Below, piece after piece: positions 27,830 to 41,145 of a stretch of 64,000 bases of DNA. Origin of the DNA: Seriola aureovittata (Eukaryota; Chordata; Actinopteri; Carangiformes; Carangidae); assembly GCF_021018895.1 (NCBI RefSeq), contig NC_079364.1, forward strand, positions 11,239,885-11,303,884, written 5' to 3'. The notes under the pieces are model-generated. The model was not told the DNA's origin. It worked only from the letters and a program-made list of their open reading frames with translations, and did not search any database. Every line of letters starts with the position of its first letter. Within the stretch, counting starts at the first letter, position 1. The position numbers were made by a program, and so were the translations under genes.

Positions 27830-28194
27830 CATGAGTCAACCCTCAACAACTAGCAACAACCCTCATACCATATTCTTTCAGTATTATGCAGGTAACCATA
27901 TCCTGGGAGGAGTGGTCACAAGCCTTATTTTAAAACTAGACTGTAGAGAGTTTGTGCAGTAGTGATCTTCTGGCAGAGCCACACTATCGAGGTCCCACCC
28001 ATACACCCGCCAGTCACATGAGTCACAGCTGACAATCCTGAAATCACAACAGTTTTGTATAGCATCAAATAACAAATGAAAACCAAACTTATCAGAAAAA
28101 TCAACACTTGATCATACATCAGCATGATAAAAACTGCGTAAGATGATATAAACCATTTTTGGGAAAAAGTTATTGGACATGAACAAGTACAAGA

Positions 28195-28335
28195 TTTTTT
28201 TGTTTTGCCAATGCCCCATCCACTTACATGGAGGAGGTGGAGTTTATGACCTACACTACAGCCAACCACCAGGGGGCAATAGAAATGTTATGGCTCGATT
28301 TTTAGGGAGCAATCATGATATTTATCAATGCAAAT
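28195..28335. repeat. Dispersed fish repeat with CTCF-like motif
   Basis: The phrase ATCCACTTACATGGAGGAGG through CACCAGGGGGCAATAGA and TTTTTAGGGAGCAATCATG is text I recognise as recurrent in fish genomes. It includes CCACCAGGGGGCA at 28266-28278, which matches the core consensus of the vertebrate insulator protein CTCF. Family unnamed; ends not defined. Confidence 0.55.
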
Positions 28336-28499
28336 AAAAGAAAGAAGAAGAAGATGAAGCTTATGTGTCTGTATGTGGTTATCTTGGTGTAGTTTGATCA
28401 ATGTGCCAACCATCATCTATGCCATAAGTGTTGGCTAGTGACCAAAAGAATGCACTAATGGAAGTTTGTTTCCTTCACACAGTGGCTTTGCTAACCCAT

Positions 28500-28855
28500 A
28501 GAAAGATGAGGAGCTCAGACATCTAATGAGAGTTCAAAGTAAAACTGCAGCTCCTTCAAGTTGAAAGGATCCAGTTAAGGTAGTTCAGTCATCTGATTAG
28601 GATGCCTCCTGGATGCTTCCCTTTGGGAATATTCTGGGCACAACTCCAACTGGAAGGAGACCCCATGGTAGGCCAAGAATACACTGGAGGGTTTATATAT
28701 CCCATCTGGCCTGGGAATTTCATGGGATCCCCCAGGAAGAGGACATGTTGGGAGATGGATGTCTGGGCCACCATGATTAGCCTGCTGCCACTGCAACCCA
28801 CATGGACCTGGACAAGTAGCAGATGATGGATGGATGGATGGCATTTGCACTGCCA
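28500..28855 (+). mobile_element. Rex3-like (RTE clade) LINE 3' end
   Basis: The plus strand matches the end of the reverse-transcriptase ORF of common fish RTE LINEs: an H-L-[IV]-R-M-P-P-G area at about 28584-28610 (GATGCCTCCTGG), a GRPR-type area, then LAWE-like and E-V-W-[AV] areas at about 28710-28790 and the L-L-P-L-Q/P end. A run of GATGGATGGATGG follows at about 28827-28841; GATG-type tandem 3' tails are the described trait of Rex3. The frame is broken by stops and shifts. It is a typical 5'-truncated, dead LINE insertion of about 350 bp. The opposite-strand open frame here is its shadow. Confidence 0.82.
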
Positions 28856-31800
28856 TGTACTGTATGTACCCTGTAGGTCCTTGTAAGTTTCAGTGCTGCA
28901 CTGCTACGCAGGGCTGAAGTGGACAAGCTGGCAGACCTTGAGAAAGCAATGCGTGTGTCGGAAGAAACTATAATATTCTCTGATATTTTTTTTCTTTTTT
29001 AATCCATTTGGCTTATACATTGTTTTCCCCTGTAATTTAAATGTGATCTCAAACTATGTTCCTGCTATGACAGCATCATATCTCTTCAAAACACTGTGCT
29101 GTGCAACACTGTAGATAAAAAAAATCCTCTATTTAATCTCACTATCTATTTCAGTTTTTATGAGTACAAATGGTAATTGCATGTTCATATCTTGTTATAT
29201 GATTTATTTTGATTTGGCCTTTTTTGTTTTTAGCCACTTTCAAGCCACGATAAGCCTTTCAGATACAGGGATAATCTTTTTCAATCAGCGCTAACAAGAA
29301 GAACTCACAGATAAAACCTGAACCAATCCAACAGACTGATATTTTAACATTAGTACATTTTGTGTGAGAGGGATCAAAAGAGAGCAGTCTAATCCTTTAG
29401 GCATTTTGGGCAGCTGTTCAACTATGTTCGCTTTCTATTGCTCTTTCCTTTTTCTCTCTCTCTCTCGCTCTGCCACACACATACTCATTGTGTGTATGTG
29501 TGTGTGCGTGTGTGCATATGAATATATTTATATGAATTGATAGCACATACAGAAAGCTGTCCTCTCTGATCATGTTGACGTGGTAGGCGACAGGAAGGCT
29601 TTTCATCAAGCACTGTAAACTGGCAGATCCTAATAGAGAAACAGCGGATTGTGGTGTCCTCCATTATTTACCATTCATGTCCCTCTTTATCATGTCATTA
29701 TCTCCCAAGGCTTAGTCCTGTACTAATTAAATATGGTTTCTTTCTTCCCTTTACTTGTATCCTCCTGGCCAACACTGGACCTCACAGACACCTGGACTGT
29801 TCGGTGATGTCCAAAGCAAATTTTCTAAGTTGTCACTCTTGCAAACAATTAGTAAAACTTTGAATTACATACATGTTGTGGTAACTTAATGCTGCACTCT
29901 GGATTGTAACCATGATAACTGATAGTCCATTGGTTTAAACTTAATGAGAACCCTTACTGTCTGATGTCTAACCCCCTCAACCTGTGTCAACAGAAACTGC
30001 ATCAGATTAAAAAAGTAAAGAGACCATTTCCTAGGACACTTAGCATGACAACCTGACTTGAACAGTGTATTGAAAAAGGAGTATGTTAGGTGTAATTTAG
30101 ATTTACATAGCCCACTGGTGGACATTTGTTTAAAAAAAATCTATTGTCACTTATGATTCATTGTCCTTTTCTATATGTATACATCCATCATATATATGCA
30201 TATAAAAGTTTCCTCTCCCTCTCTCGTTAGACTGTACGTAAGAAATTAATTTTTCTGCATGAGTCAAATGTAAGGGCCTGTTCTAAATCAGACACTTAAA
30301 AATTAACACGCTAATTAACAATGACAACATTGGGCGTGCTAACTGTGATGTTTGCAAACACATCAGCCTACCTGCTGGACATTGTGAGCACTCAGTAATG
30401 TCACAGATGAAGAGATACATAACTATATGTTCTTGACAAGCAAGAAAGTAATTATATAATTTCTTGCTTTATTCAGTGGTTTGCACATAAAAGCAACAAT
30501 TAATTTGTAATAAGTAACACCAGTGTGGTTGTATTTAAATTCAGGACCTGCTGTCTTGGTCAAGCCATTAAAATATCTTTCCAAACACTGCTTGCATTCA
30601 CTTGAACAATGACATATACAGCAAGTGTTATTTTGTAAAACAGATTTTGAAAAAAAAATATATTCAGCATCCTTCACAAAAATGGACACCTGTCCTCCCC
30701 TTCCCCGTTTCACTGGCGGCAGAATAATTTTCATTACTTTTTTCTGGCACCCAGTTTTAGTAACCAGTGTAATCACAAACTCTATGTTTAGGATTTAAAT
30801 TTTGATTAAATGGGGCGTCTCTTAAACTGGCCTTGAAATGATGGTAAATAATAATGTTTTTTTTTTTTTTTTTGAATTGAATTTGGTTAAGAGATGTTTT
30901 CCTCTATTTCAGCATGAAAGCTGAGAATTTAAGTTTTGTTCTTACAGAATGTAACTATTCTTTTTTTATTTGTATTATAATGGGATACTGCCCGAATTCA
31001 GCGCTGCATCCATAATTTTATCAGTTTCTGTGAACTTTTAATATGGTTTTACTGAATCCTAAATGCATTTTTCCTATAGAGTTGAGAGTCCCATTTTTCT
31101 TCTTTAATTAATGTGCTCCACATATTTGCTGCAATATAAGAGAACTGATTCTGTAATGCTTTCAAAAACTTTAATCTGTATTATAAATTGGGGGGGGGGG
31201 GGGGGGGGGGGGTTGAATACTTTGCTTCTTAGGCTGTAAAATGCTGTTAGAGCTTTACTTCCAAAGCAATTACGGCCTTGTTAAAATGCCCCATAGCACT
31301 GTTTTTGGAACAAAGTAAGTTTTTTCAGTTGTGTTGTCTGATGGGGTTTCTAATGAAGTGGTGCACGGTGCAACACAACCATAGCTCAAAAGGTGATGGA
31401 AAGATTGTGGTCATGGTTAAGTAGAAATGTCACTGTTGACTACAGGTATTAAATTTAACCTAACGTGTTGAAGGACAAAATGGTGATTTCATTTTCCCAT
31501 CATTTTACTGATTTTATCATAAGCTGGGCTTGGAAGTGTGCACACCTGGGGTTGTGGCTTTAGCCAAACCTGTGGGTGTGACAAAGAATGTTTCTACAAT
31601 GATTAACACATGATTCTGTTTTAACCCTTTATTGGGTGCAAACCTTTTTTCTAAATGTAATAATGAGGAAATCAGAAACACTATATTACAGCCTTGTGAG
31701 TCCTTTGGGTGATACTGCAAATGTCAAAGTTGCAGTTTTTTGGATTGAGCGCCTGCTAGATATGTGCATGGATAGTTTGAAGCTGATCAACTTCATCACC

Positions 31801-34800
31801 CTTTTGCTACAATTAACAATCACGGCTGTACTTCATGCTCTTTCCAGATGTTAGAGTGATGAGAGATGTCATAGCCAGAAGTTAAACAGATGTGGATTCT
31901 TGTAGATGGCACAATAAGGTATACTGTATAGTGACAGTTCAAAAGGAGAGAGTCTGGAAAGAGGAAGTGAAACAATGCATGTTGATTTGTTCTGAGATCA
32001 TTCTGTGTGACTTCACATACACATACACAAGACAAACTCCACATAGAGTATGTGTATGCACTGTATATTGTAAGTCAAGGACAATGTCACTGGCTTAGAT
32101 AACACGGATGGAAAGACACAGACTATTTCCCTCTTGCTTTATAATGCTGGAATAAGGTCGAACCAATGTGTGTGGCTTCTGATAATCAAAAACACTGCAT
32201 ACTAGTATGAATTAGCACCATAGCTCCTTGGTGTTGTGGTGGTTTAGTGTGATATATATTTACAGTCACAGAGTCTTCCTTCTGGGATATGCCACATAAT
32301 ATGCCAAGAGAGAGGTTTTAATTATGATCTCACCAGTATGCTGCATGTGCCTTGTGTTGGCTCTGATTAGTGCTTAGGGAATCAAGGCTGTAATTGTTTG
32401 TGCTAAGCAACTGTGTGTATGTGTGTGTGTGTCTCAGTGATGAGAGTGGTTGGTCACCCATAGGGCTTATGTTTCTACTCTGAACAGAGTAGAAGTGATT
32501 TATTTGCTCAGGGCCACATTGTGCGTCCAATCAGCATCAAGCACCCTAGGGTGACACCATCATGGTCATCTCTTCTGCAGGAAATGATGCAAGCTCTACC
32601 GAATTACATAGGGTGTGAGACCAATAAAATGGGGCCTATTCTTGTCACAGCATCAGATAAGGACTGGCTGCTGGATGCATTGCAGCAATTACTGCAGGCC
32701 TGCGCTCCTCGGCTGTGGAATTGGGAAATGATCATCTGTGAAGCACAGCAGAGTACCATTGCCTCCAGCACAATAACTCAACATGTCCACTTGGCTATGT
32801 CAGCTCTGCATGAAGAGAGAGAACAGAGATGAGGGATACATAGAGGGAAAGAGAAAGAGGAGATTAGAAGGAGGTGAAAAAAGAAAGAAAGAAAGAGAAA
32901 AATTTAATGACTATAAAAGCAATCTTATATCATAGAATGTGTTTGATTGTAAGTTACTAGTCTAAAGTCTTCTTACTCAAGACTAAGCTACAGTAAAATT
33001 TCTCATGACATATTTTCAACTGTTCTCTGTGTTTGAGGAGTCAGAAATGGATGGATAAATGAATGTCAACGAAAATGGGCAGTAAAGTGACGCGTCAAAA
33101 TGTTTCTTGAACTAGGATGGCGCCAAGGTGGAGAGATGATATAAAGTCTTAAATTGGATTCTGCCTTGAGGAAAGACAGAACAAGAAGTGATCATTAAAG
33201 ACAGTCTTGGTCAGCATGTTGGTTGGGTTCACCTTGATTTGGCAAGATAAATGGAAGAGAGCGAGTGCAGTGAGAGACAAGGGGAATGAAAGTGTGCAGA
33301 AAATGTGAAAATAAGTTACATCCACAGGAAGAGAACAGATATATAATGAAGAGCTAAAATAATGATGTAGATGTCTATTTCTATCACTGGAGACAAGATG
33401 GCCAGCCATCTGCAATCCACCCTTTTTTATCGCCACATATAGGTCCATGCCAATATGATCTCATCTCCCAGTGGAAAGGTAGGCGCAGTGTTTCTGACAA
33501 GCTGACATCCTCCCTGCTGGATGGGGGTTGGTGGGAGCACAAAGGGGGGTGGGAGGAGGGGGTGGGGGGTGCAGTTGGAGAGGGTCTTAGGTCAATGACT
33601 GTATTAGACACACTCATTGATCCTGTGGAGGAAGGTGCCATCACACCTAATTAATGAGCGAGAGAGACGGTTATGTGGGGTGGCCCTCTTTCACTGACCT
33701 GGAAAGAAAGACATGAGGGGAGAACATTGTGGCTCAACACGAAACAGAGGAAAACTAATGATCTGTTTATGCATTTATATACTATGTTGAATAAGCATGG
33801 GAATATATTATAGCAATTTAATGTGTAAGTACGTGAGCACGTGAAGATGTGACCATTGACCTGTAGAGGGAGGGCACAGAAAGCTATTATAACTATAGAC
33901 ACTTTTATATAAATGTGACCCATTTAACAACAGGGACTCCTTACAGAAATGTGCTTTGGCTTATTAGGCAACATAAACCTTTTATGACATTGAAACTAAA
34001 TAAAATTAAGTATTAGTTCCATAGTGCAATACCACCCTGTCAAGTGACTTTCAAATCCATTACTGGTAAATGCTTCCCTTTCAAACCTGCCATTGAAAAG
34101 CCTTGATCCTGATACATTCCTGTGTGCCTAATAATGTATACACACTAAAAAATACAAAAGTTTTCAGCAAGCTGCTGTGCTAACTGAAATGCTGTTACAA
34201 CACATCATCCTTTTAAGATTTCATGAAGCTATGTCTCCTATGGGTTGCAATATCTCTGAATCGTTTCACTTTTCAAGTTGTCTCCACATCTGGTAAGCGA
34301 GAATGTCTGGGCTGAGTGTGTTTGCTTGACAGTGGCAATCTGGCTGCATGTGGGCACTGATGGCATTTATGTGTACATTTTCAGGATGTGTTAGGGAAAC
34401 CTTGCAGAAAGATGTTCTGGGGGAGACAGAAATGGAGCTTTCTTGAGGCTTCAGGAGAGATGGATAAATGATTGGACAGGAGGGAGAGAATGAGGGAGCT
34501 GTGGTGACATTACTGTGTAACCTCTCTTAGTTTCTTACTGATCAGACATTGTGGTGCAAGAAGAAAAGTCACAAGCAAACAGTATAGAAAGTATAAGCTA
34601 GAACAGAGATCAGCAGGACAAGAAATGCAAGCATTCAGAGATATAAACAAAGCCCAGTCTCTTTAGGAATTATGTTTAGAGTGGATAATTCTTTTGAACA
34701 CGATTCTTATTCAATGCTTTTGTTCAGTGGATTTGTAGGAAATGTGTTATCTTTCTAGGTAGTGTGAAAAAGTAACACTGTGATTCATCGCATCAACCAT

Positions 34801-35639
34801 TAATTGATTATGCTTACCTTAACCATATTGTGTGGTCACAATATGGCCATGTACGTTTACTGTAGAGGTAATTAACAATGTTGACAACGCAACAATGAAT
34901 GAATCCAATACGTAGCCAATACGTTTTTATTTTTGATATTTCATGTGTGCTCAGGTTCCACTTCCAAATAAGTTAGATAATATAGCTAAAATGGGGCTGT
35001 TCTATGTGATCACCTGACTGCTCATGTACCTTGCCCTGTCGGGCACTGCATATACGCAGATCAGCAATTAGCATGTTCAGTAAAGTGTTATCATCAGAGA
35101 TAAGAGAACCACGTTGCAAAAAAAAAAGAATTTTCCATTAGAGCTGCGTTTTCTTCTTTTGGATCTCGTGGAGCTTCAGTTTGGTGGCCTGACTGCTGAT
35201 TTATAACAGATATCTGTTATATACTGTATGGACATAAATTCCATCTTATCCAATTCCCCTGCCTCCAAGTTTAAACTGTCAGAGACTGTTTTCTTTTTTT
35301 TTATCTCCTGTTTCTTTTCTCCTTCTCTTTATGGCTGGATCGTTTGTCTTAGATTGATCTTTGCTTTTGGTCTTCATTTCTCCTGAGGGGGTTTGGGGTG
35401 GTTTAAGACAAACAACTCAGAATTCAAAATAATATTTTCTCAGGAGAAAAGCCAATTGCGAGCTGCAAGTTTTTCCTTTGGGCACTCTAGGCAATAATGG
35501 CCTGAATGATAGATTCTGCATCATTATAATGCTACAATAATTATTGTACTCTTTATGGTCTCATTTTTCTCCTGATATACTGTAGATGCTATTTACAGTT
35601 TATTTATGACTATTTGATTGATATGTCCCTTTAGTTGAT

Positions 35640-35640
<1 letters not shown>
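28856..35640. other. Mostly unique sequence, no gene
   Basis: About 6.8 kb in which I recognise no exon, RNA gene or intact element. Simple tracts: T-run at about 30859-30873, poly-G at 31190-31212, G-rich quadruplex-type block at 33544-33569. The open frame at 32521-32832 has no familiar motif and lies in purine-rich sequence; I do not call it a gene. Confidence 0.45.
31190..31212. repeat. Poly-G tract, 23 bases
   Basis: Uninterrupted G run in otherwise AT-rich sequence; the second long poly-G of the window. Confidence 0.95.

Positions 35641-35642
<2 letters not shown>

Positions 35643-35677
<35 letters not shown>
35643..35677. repeat. (TC)n microsatellite
   Basis: Perfect TC tract of about 35 bp directly upstream of the retroposon 3' end that starts at 35680. 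Confidence 0.95.
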
Positions 35678-35679
<2 letters not shown>

Positions 35680-35680
<1 letters not shown>

Positions 35681-35930
35681 CCAACCGATCGAGGTGGATG
35701 GCTGCCCACCCTGAGTCTGGTTCTGCTCCAGGTTTCTGCCTCTTAAAAGGAAGTTTTTCCTTGCCACTGTTGCCTAGCGCTTGCTCTTGGTGGCAACTGT
35801 TGGGTCTCTGTAAAAAATATTATAAAGAGAAGGTCTAGACCTGGTCTATTTGGAAAGTGCCTTGAGATAACTTATGTTGTGAATTGGCGCTATACAAATA
35901 AAAATTGACTTGACTTAACTTGACCTCTCT
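35680..35930 (+). mobile_element. Dispersed retroposon 3' end
   Basis: The phrases GATGGCTGCCCACCCTGAG, GGAAGTTTTTCCTTGCCACT, GTTGGGTCTCTGTAAA, GGTCTAGACCTGGTCTATTT, AAAGTGCCTTGAGATAACTT and TTGGCGCTATACAAATAAAA, ended by short TTGACTTGACTT-type units, match one of the commonest teleost dispersed repeats. The A-rich end with short tandem units fits retroposition through a non-LTR element. Which LINE or SINE family it belongs to I cannot say. It is well preserved, so relatively young. Confidence 0.75.
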
Positions 35931-38900
35931 TAACGAGTTCATTGTGAGGAAGGTTAATTGAATGAACTGTCCAGGGTGGTCGCAAGTACAAGTAAAGCTG
36001 CAGGGAATCAATCAATTCAAGTGTGAAATAAAGTGAAAATGAACATATGATTAACATTACACATTCTGTACCTACTGCTGTTAAAGCATAAAGCAATATG
36101 TACTCTACTACTGGGCAGGTGAAAGGTGATGTTTGTGATATCCTGCTGTGACAGTCTCTCATTAATGACTATGTTGGAACCATGTAGATAACCTCACACT
36201 GAAATTAATCACACCAGCCATAATTATCTCATTATGAAAAATAATTCATCGCTCATGCTGCTCTTCACAGAAAAAGAATGAAAAAAAAGAAAAAAAGCTA
36301 AACCCATATTAAAAGCAAAATGAAAGGTGAAGAAAGTATTCACAATAATCCCAAAAGATATGACAAAAAAATTGACAAAATATATATATATTATATATAT
36401 ATATATATATAAAATATATGTTCTTCCTGACTCTATCCTGCTGCCTGTCTCTTTTTTCTCTCTCTCCCCTCCTACCTGGTTGGCCGTCCCACTTGCTGAC
36501 AGGAACTGTCGAGTGAGAGATCTCTCCTGCAGCAGACGGTGGTGACGCCTCATCAGACTTCCAGCAAGCCCTGTGGCCCCTGATGGCGCCACAGCTGGGT
36601 GGATGGACATGATCACTCACTCACAGACAGGATTAACCCCCCCAACTGCATCTGTCTTTGCTGTCCTGTTTCTAATCTCTGTCTCCTGGCCTCTGTCTGT
36701 CTTCCCGCTTCAGCTTGTCTCTATACCACAGTGCTCATGTCCATGTCACAGTGGTGTTAAGTCTAGACAAAGTAGGCAGTAGCCCAAGTTCTTAAGACCA
36801 CTATTTACTGTGCAGCCCTTCACAGTATTGAGGGATTTTGTCAGTAAGATACTGTGCTGTAAAAGCACATCTTGCAGCAGTATAAAACCATGTTGGGTAA
36901 TTGTGTCCATTTGATACTGATATTTTAACATTTAAGAAGGTAAAATGATTTCAACTTTGCATCAGATGATATGAAAGAGAGCAAAAGAAAATGGTTTTGA
37001 ATAAGCTTACACAATCCTTATACTGCATATTCCATCTCAATTCTCTCCCATAAGTTAATGATAAGACTTTATAATTATTACTTTGAAATATACTACATGA
37101 TCAAAGTGTCTTGCTTTTGTAAGAAAGAGACTATCATTGGACTTTTACAGCATTTAAACAGGTCCCATTATAATCCCCACGACTCTGTGATCAGACACGT
37201 GTTATCTGTTTGCTGCCTGTGAATCACACTGCTGTACTGAAAATTCAGTGATCTTTCTCCGCTAAACATAGAATGGAAATGAACAGTGCCTGAGAGCTCT
37301 TTAATCTGACTTACATATTCTTATAAAAAAAACATCCCTTTCCATTCCCCTTATCAGATTTTGGATACATTTGGATACTGTTGATCTCTAATGATTGTCC
37401 CTGTTACTGTGCCTTGGTGTCACATTTCAAAAACTCTGTTGCACATTTATGCAAAAAGGCAAAACTATACAGTGCACAGCTTTATTTGGTGTCAGAAGAC
37501 AGCCAAACTGGAATACTGGATGGATTACTGTTATCAGTGCAGTCACCAGCAAAAGGGTTATCATTAAAAAAAGACTCAAATGCAAGGTGACAACTTAAAA
37601 AAAATATGAATAAAAATAACATTGGCTCATGCATGCAGTTAAAAACAATATTTAAATCATTGTTCTCATAACTAAATGTAAAATTAGGTTGAAAACAAAT
37701 TACATATACATTCAATATATAAATGTATAGACATTGTAATATGGTTTCAATGTGATCTGCAGCACTGTCTTCAAAGCTTGTTCTCTTCATTATTATGGTC
37801 GTTTAACTTCCTGCGGTGCAAGGCTCACACCACCACACTGACGTGCATTTCAACCAGCACCATAACACACCAGCACTGCCCGCTCTGGCTGCACTATTCA
37901 CACCAGCTAAGAGTTTTAGGGTCCCGGCGGACACACTGAACAGTGTCATGCTGAGCTACTTTGATAGAGACAGCTTACAAGCAAGCGAGATGTGGTTGGG
38001 GGTGCGGGGTTTACGGGCTTTGACGGAGGGGCTGGGCAGGGAGGGAGAAAAAAACCTGACAAACCACTGCATCAAAGTGTGGTAGCAGAACAGATACTCT
38101 CGTGTGACCCAGCAGAAGCAAGCAAAGGTGCAGTACACTTTTCACATGCATGGTTCACATGTAGGGTTTCCTGTTGCACATTTTGTTATGAATATTCCAA
38201 AATGATATGATTCCTCATTACAGTCCCTTAGAGTTGCTTTTTTTTTTTTTTTTTTTTGCCAGTGGTTCACCAGGAGAATTGTGTGTTAATGACCGATGCA
38301 GAACAAACAGGATAAGGTAATTTGTAATAGTGAAAAACTGAAACATATAATGTATATATTTAGCTTTTCTGTACATATTATAAGCTAAAGGGGTAGTTTG
38401 TGTTATAGCTAATAGAATTTTAACTTTCTCATTTTAATAAAGATAAAAGAACGATCAGTTCATTTGTATTTAATACAGTACTGGCCAATATCGATGAGAC
38501 ACAAGGATGTTCATGTGTCAGGTTTTAAAACACATAGATTTTTCACTTGAGGGATCTGCCTACCCAAAAGGAAGATATTATAATTATTGTATTGATTAAA
38601 AACATTGTGAGATGTAAATAGTTGATGAGCAAAAAGTAATGCTCATACAACATAAGGAGTAATTATCTTTCATTTAAAAGCCAACACTACCGGCTTACAT
38701 TCGTATCCCTCTGCAAATGCTTCCCGCTAGGGATGTACCACCTGTCTGGCTCTCTCCTGCAATCTCCACTTGTCAGATGTTCCACCCATGACACAGGAAC
38801 TAATTGGGCATGAAGGTGACAAACCAAGATGCATCCTGTACAAGCACTCTGCAACACACACCTGTCATCATGGAGCTAAACTCAACAATATGGTGGGTGA

Positions 38901-40851
38901 AACATAACTAAGACTGTGTGTATAAGAACTTGTCAAACTGGTAAAATGAATAAGTGATCCTCAAGAACAACCCTGGACTGGATATGTGTTCCTAACCAAT
39001 ACAAATATCATATAATCCAGTATAGTAGTTCCTGTTGACTTCTCTGTTTTAGCGAATATTAGGAAAGTAGAGAATGCCACTGCAGAGGCTCTTCAAGGAA
39101 TTAAATTTACTATGAGCCTGTGCAGTTCAACAATGCCTGACCTGACCTCTTGCAGTGATGTCCCAACACACTTGACTGAAGTCTTCCTTCAACAGGCTGT
39201 GAGAGTCAAAACAGAGGTTATTTAATCAAACAAGGAGCCTTGTAATATAACTTACAAGAACCTGTCATCCAAACCTCTTCCTACAGCCGTCCTGTGAACA
39301 CAAGACTGTCTTTGTAAATGAAATGGCTGAGGTGCAAAATGTTGAGTGTAGATTACTCAAGGTTTAGGCATTCCAAACAAAACAATATGGCAGCATCAAA
39401 TATTCATCATCTGTGATCAGCAATGCACGCGCCGCCATTGATCCATATGGACAATGCAGTTGCCGGGAACGCAGACCTGATCCATCAGCTGCAGCAGAAA
39501 TTAGAGGGAGGGATGCGGGGTGCAGGAGCAATTCGCAATCACATGGAGAAAATACATGAATTTCCTGGAGTGAAGTGTGAAGGTGAAAGATGTTGTGCCT
39601 ACGTGAAATTGGAAGCAGACACAACTCTTACATAAATATGATCCTTAGACAAGTGGCTTTCTCCGTCCTGACAGCTTATTTTCTGGGCAGACAGATGAGC
39701 GATGTGTCAGTGGGTGTGACAGGAAGAGAGTGGCTTTCTCTTTTCTTTTTTTTTTTTCCAGTTGCTATGAGGATAGGAGTAGCCTTTTTTTGCAGAGAGG
39801 ATTGAGTTGGGGGTAGAGGGTATGTTAAGTGATGGAGAGAGGTTTTCTGATTGAAAGAAATTTTCAGAGGAGAAAGTGTTTCGAAAAGAGGTTAGGCAAA
39901 AAAATCAGAATGGGACTGCAAAGGTACATCACAGGATCCTCTCCAGTTTGCCACCATTTCTTTTAGACTAAAGATCTCTAGATCTATGATCTCTCATTCA
40001 AATTTCTTTTAGCTGCATGCAGTATCAAGTACAGTATATAGTATTAGAACTATATAGGACTATAGTAGAGAGCTATTTTGCATCCCTCAGTAGCACATAA
40101 CCAGCAATGATAAAATATTCCTTTGCAACTATTTTTCAAATCAGGTGATTTTTTAAGGGACATACAAAGAATATAAAGTTTTACATTACTACACTAGACC
40201 TTGATATATGAACCTAGTAGCCTTGAAACAATGTCCTTCACTCTTAATAATATATCTCATCCTCACAGATAGTGGATTTATTCATTTGTTGTCTATCTTT
40301 CAAAACACTCAATGTCACCATGCAACAGAAAACTAACAACTAAAAAGCATCTAGCCATCTGATAAATTGTTAAAAGCATGATGAATAAATGCTAAAGACA
40401 ACAAGATTTCTGCCACAGTAAAGGGCAGGTAACCGCACCAAATCCTCGCAGAGGACAGACAAGACAGAAAGAATTTAATTACAGTCAATATAGACCAGCT
40501 TAAACTTATGTGCTGTGAGGGATAATTTTTAATGTTCTTATAGTGTCTGAAGAAAAGAGGAGGAGTTTCAGGGCTTGCGTACAAGTGCAGCTGGATGCTG
40601 TGGCAGAGCTTTAAAGGTGAGCAGAAGGATTTTGAAGTCAAGCCAGTATATCTGTGTAGAAGTGAAAGTGAAGAAAATGAAGTGGTCACAGCTCTCTGTT
40701 CATCCATGAGTAGGCTACTTTATTCTATTTTTAGTGAGTTAAAGCATTGTATAAGAGGGAAAAACAAACCGAGTCAGCAACTAACCAGTATTTGATCTAG
40801 AGGAACTTAGAGAATAATTAACCCTAACCCTTAAATAAAATAATAATCATG

Positions 40852-40852
<1 letters not shown>

Positions 40853-40892
<40 letters not shown>

Positions 40893-40916
40893 GTAGTAGT
40901 AGTAGTAGTAGTAGTA
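40853..40916. repeat. (ATT)n-(TAG)n compound microsatellite
   Basis: About 12 ATT/TTA units change abruptly into about 8 TAG units. The shared TA dinucleotide suggests one tract grew out of a point mutation in the other. Confidence 0.95.
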
Positions 40917-41090
40917 AAGTGCAAAAGTTTGGTGATGCAGTTTAAGGGTAAAAGTAAAATGTGGTGCTAATCTTGTGGCAGTGGTTATTAAGGAGACCAA
41001 TGCATCTGTGAATTTTTATTGTATGTGAACAGAAAGATGGGAGTAGATGTGATGTGACTGTTGTGGGTGTCATGTGAATGTGTCATTTGT

Positions 41091-41145
41091 CACATGATGG
41101 ACCCTACACAAACACAGTAAGTGTTTGTGTAGGGTCCATCATGTG
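41091..41145. repeat. Perfect inverted repeat, 25-bp arms, 5-nt loop
   Basis: Left arm 41091-41115 and right arm 41121-41145 are exact reverse complements, separated by AGTAA. There are no mismatches in 25 pairs. No flanking transposon or poly-T tail was found. Confidence 0.97.

Noticed and set aside
32521..32832. 103-residue open frame as a gene
   Set aside because: No recognisable motif, no splice or promoter context, and its length is not exceptional for chance frames in 64 kb.
36430..36780. Possible repeat or exon with CAGGTAGGA donor-like site on the minus strand
   Set aside because: No homology recognised and no partner exon; composition is only slightly GC-richer than the surroundings.
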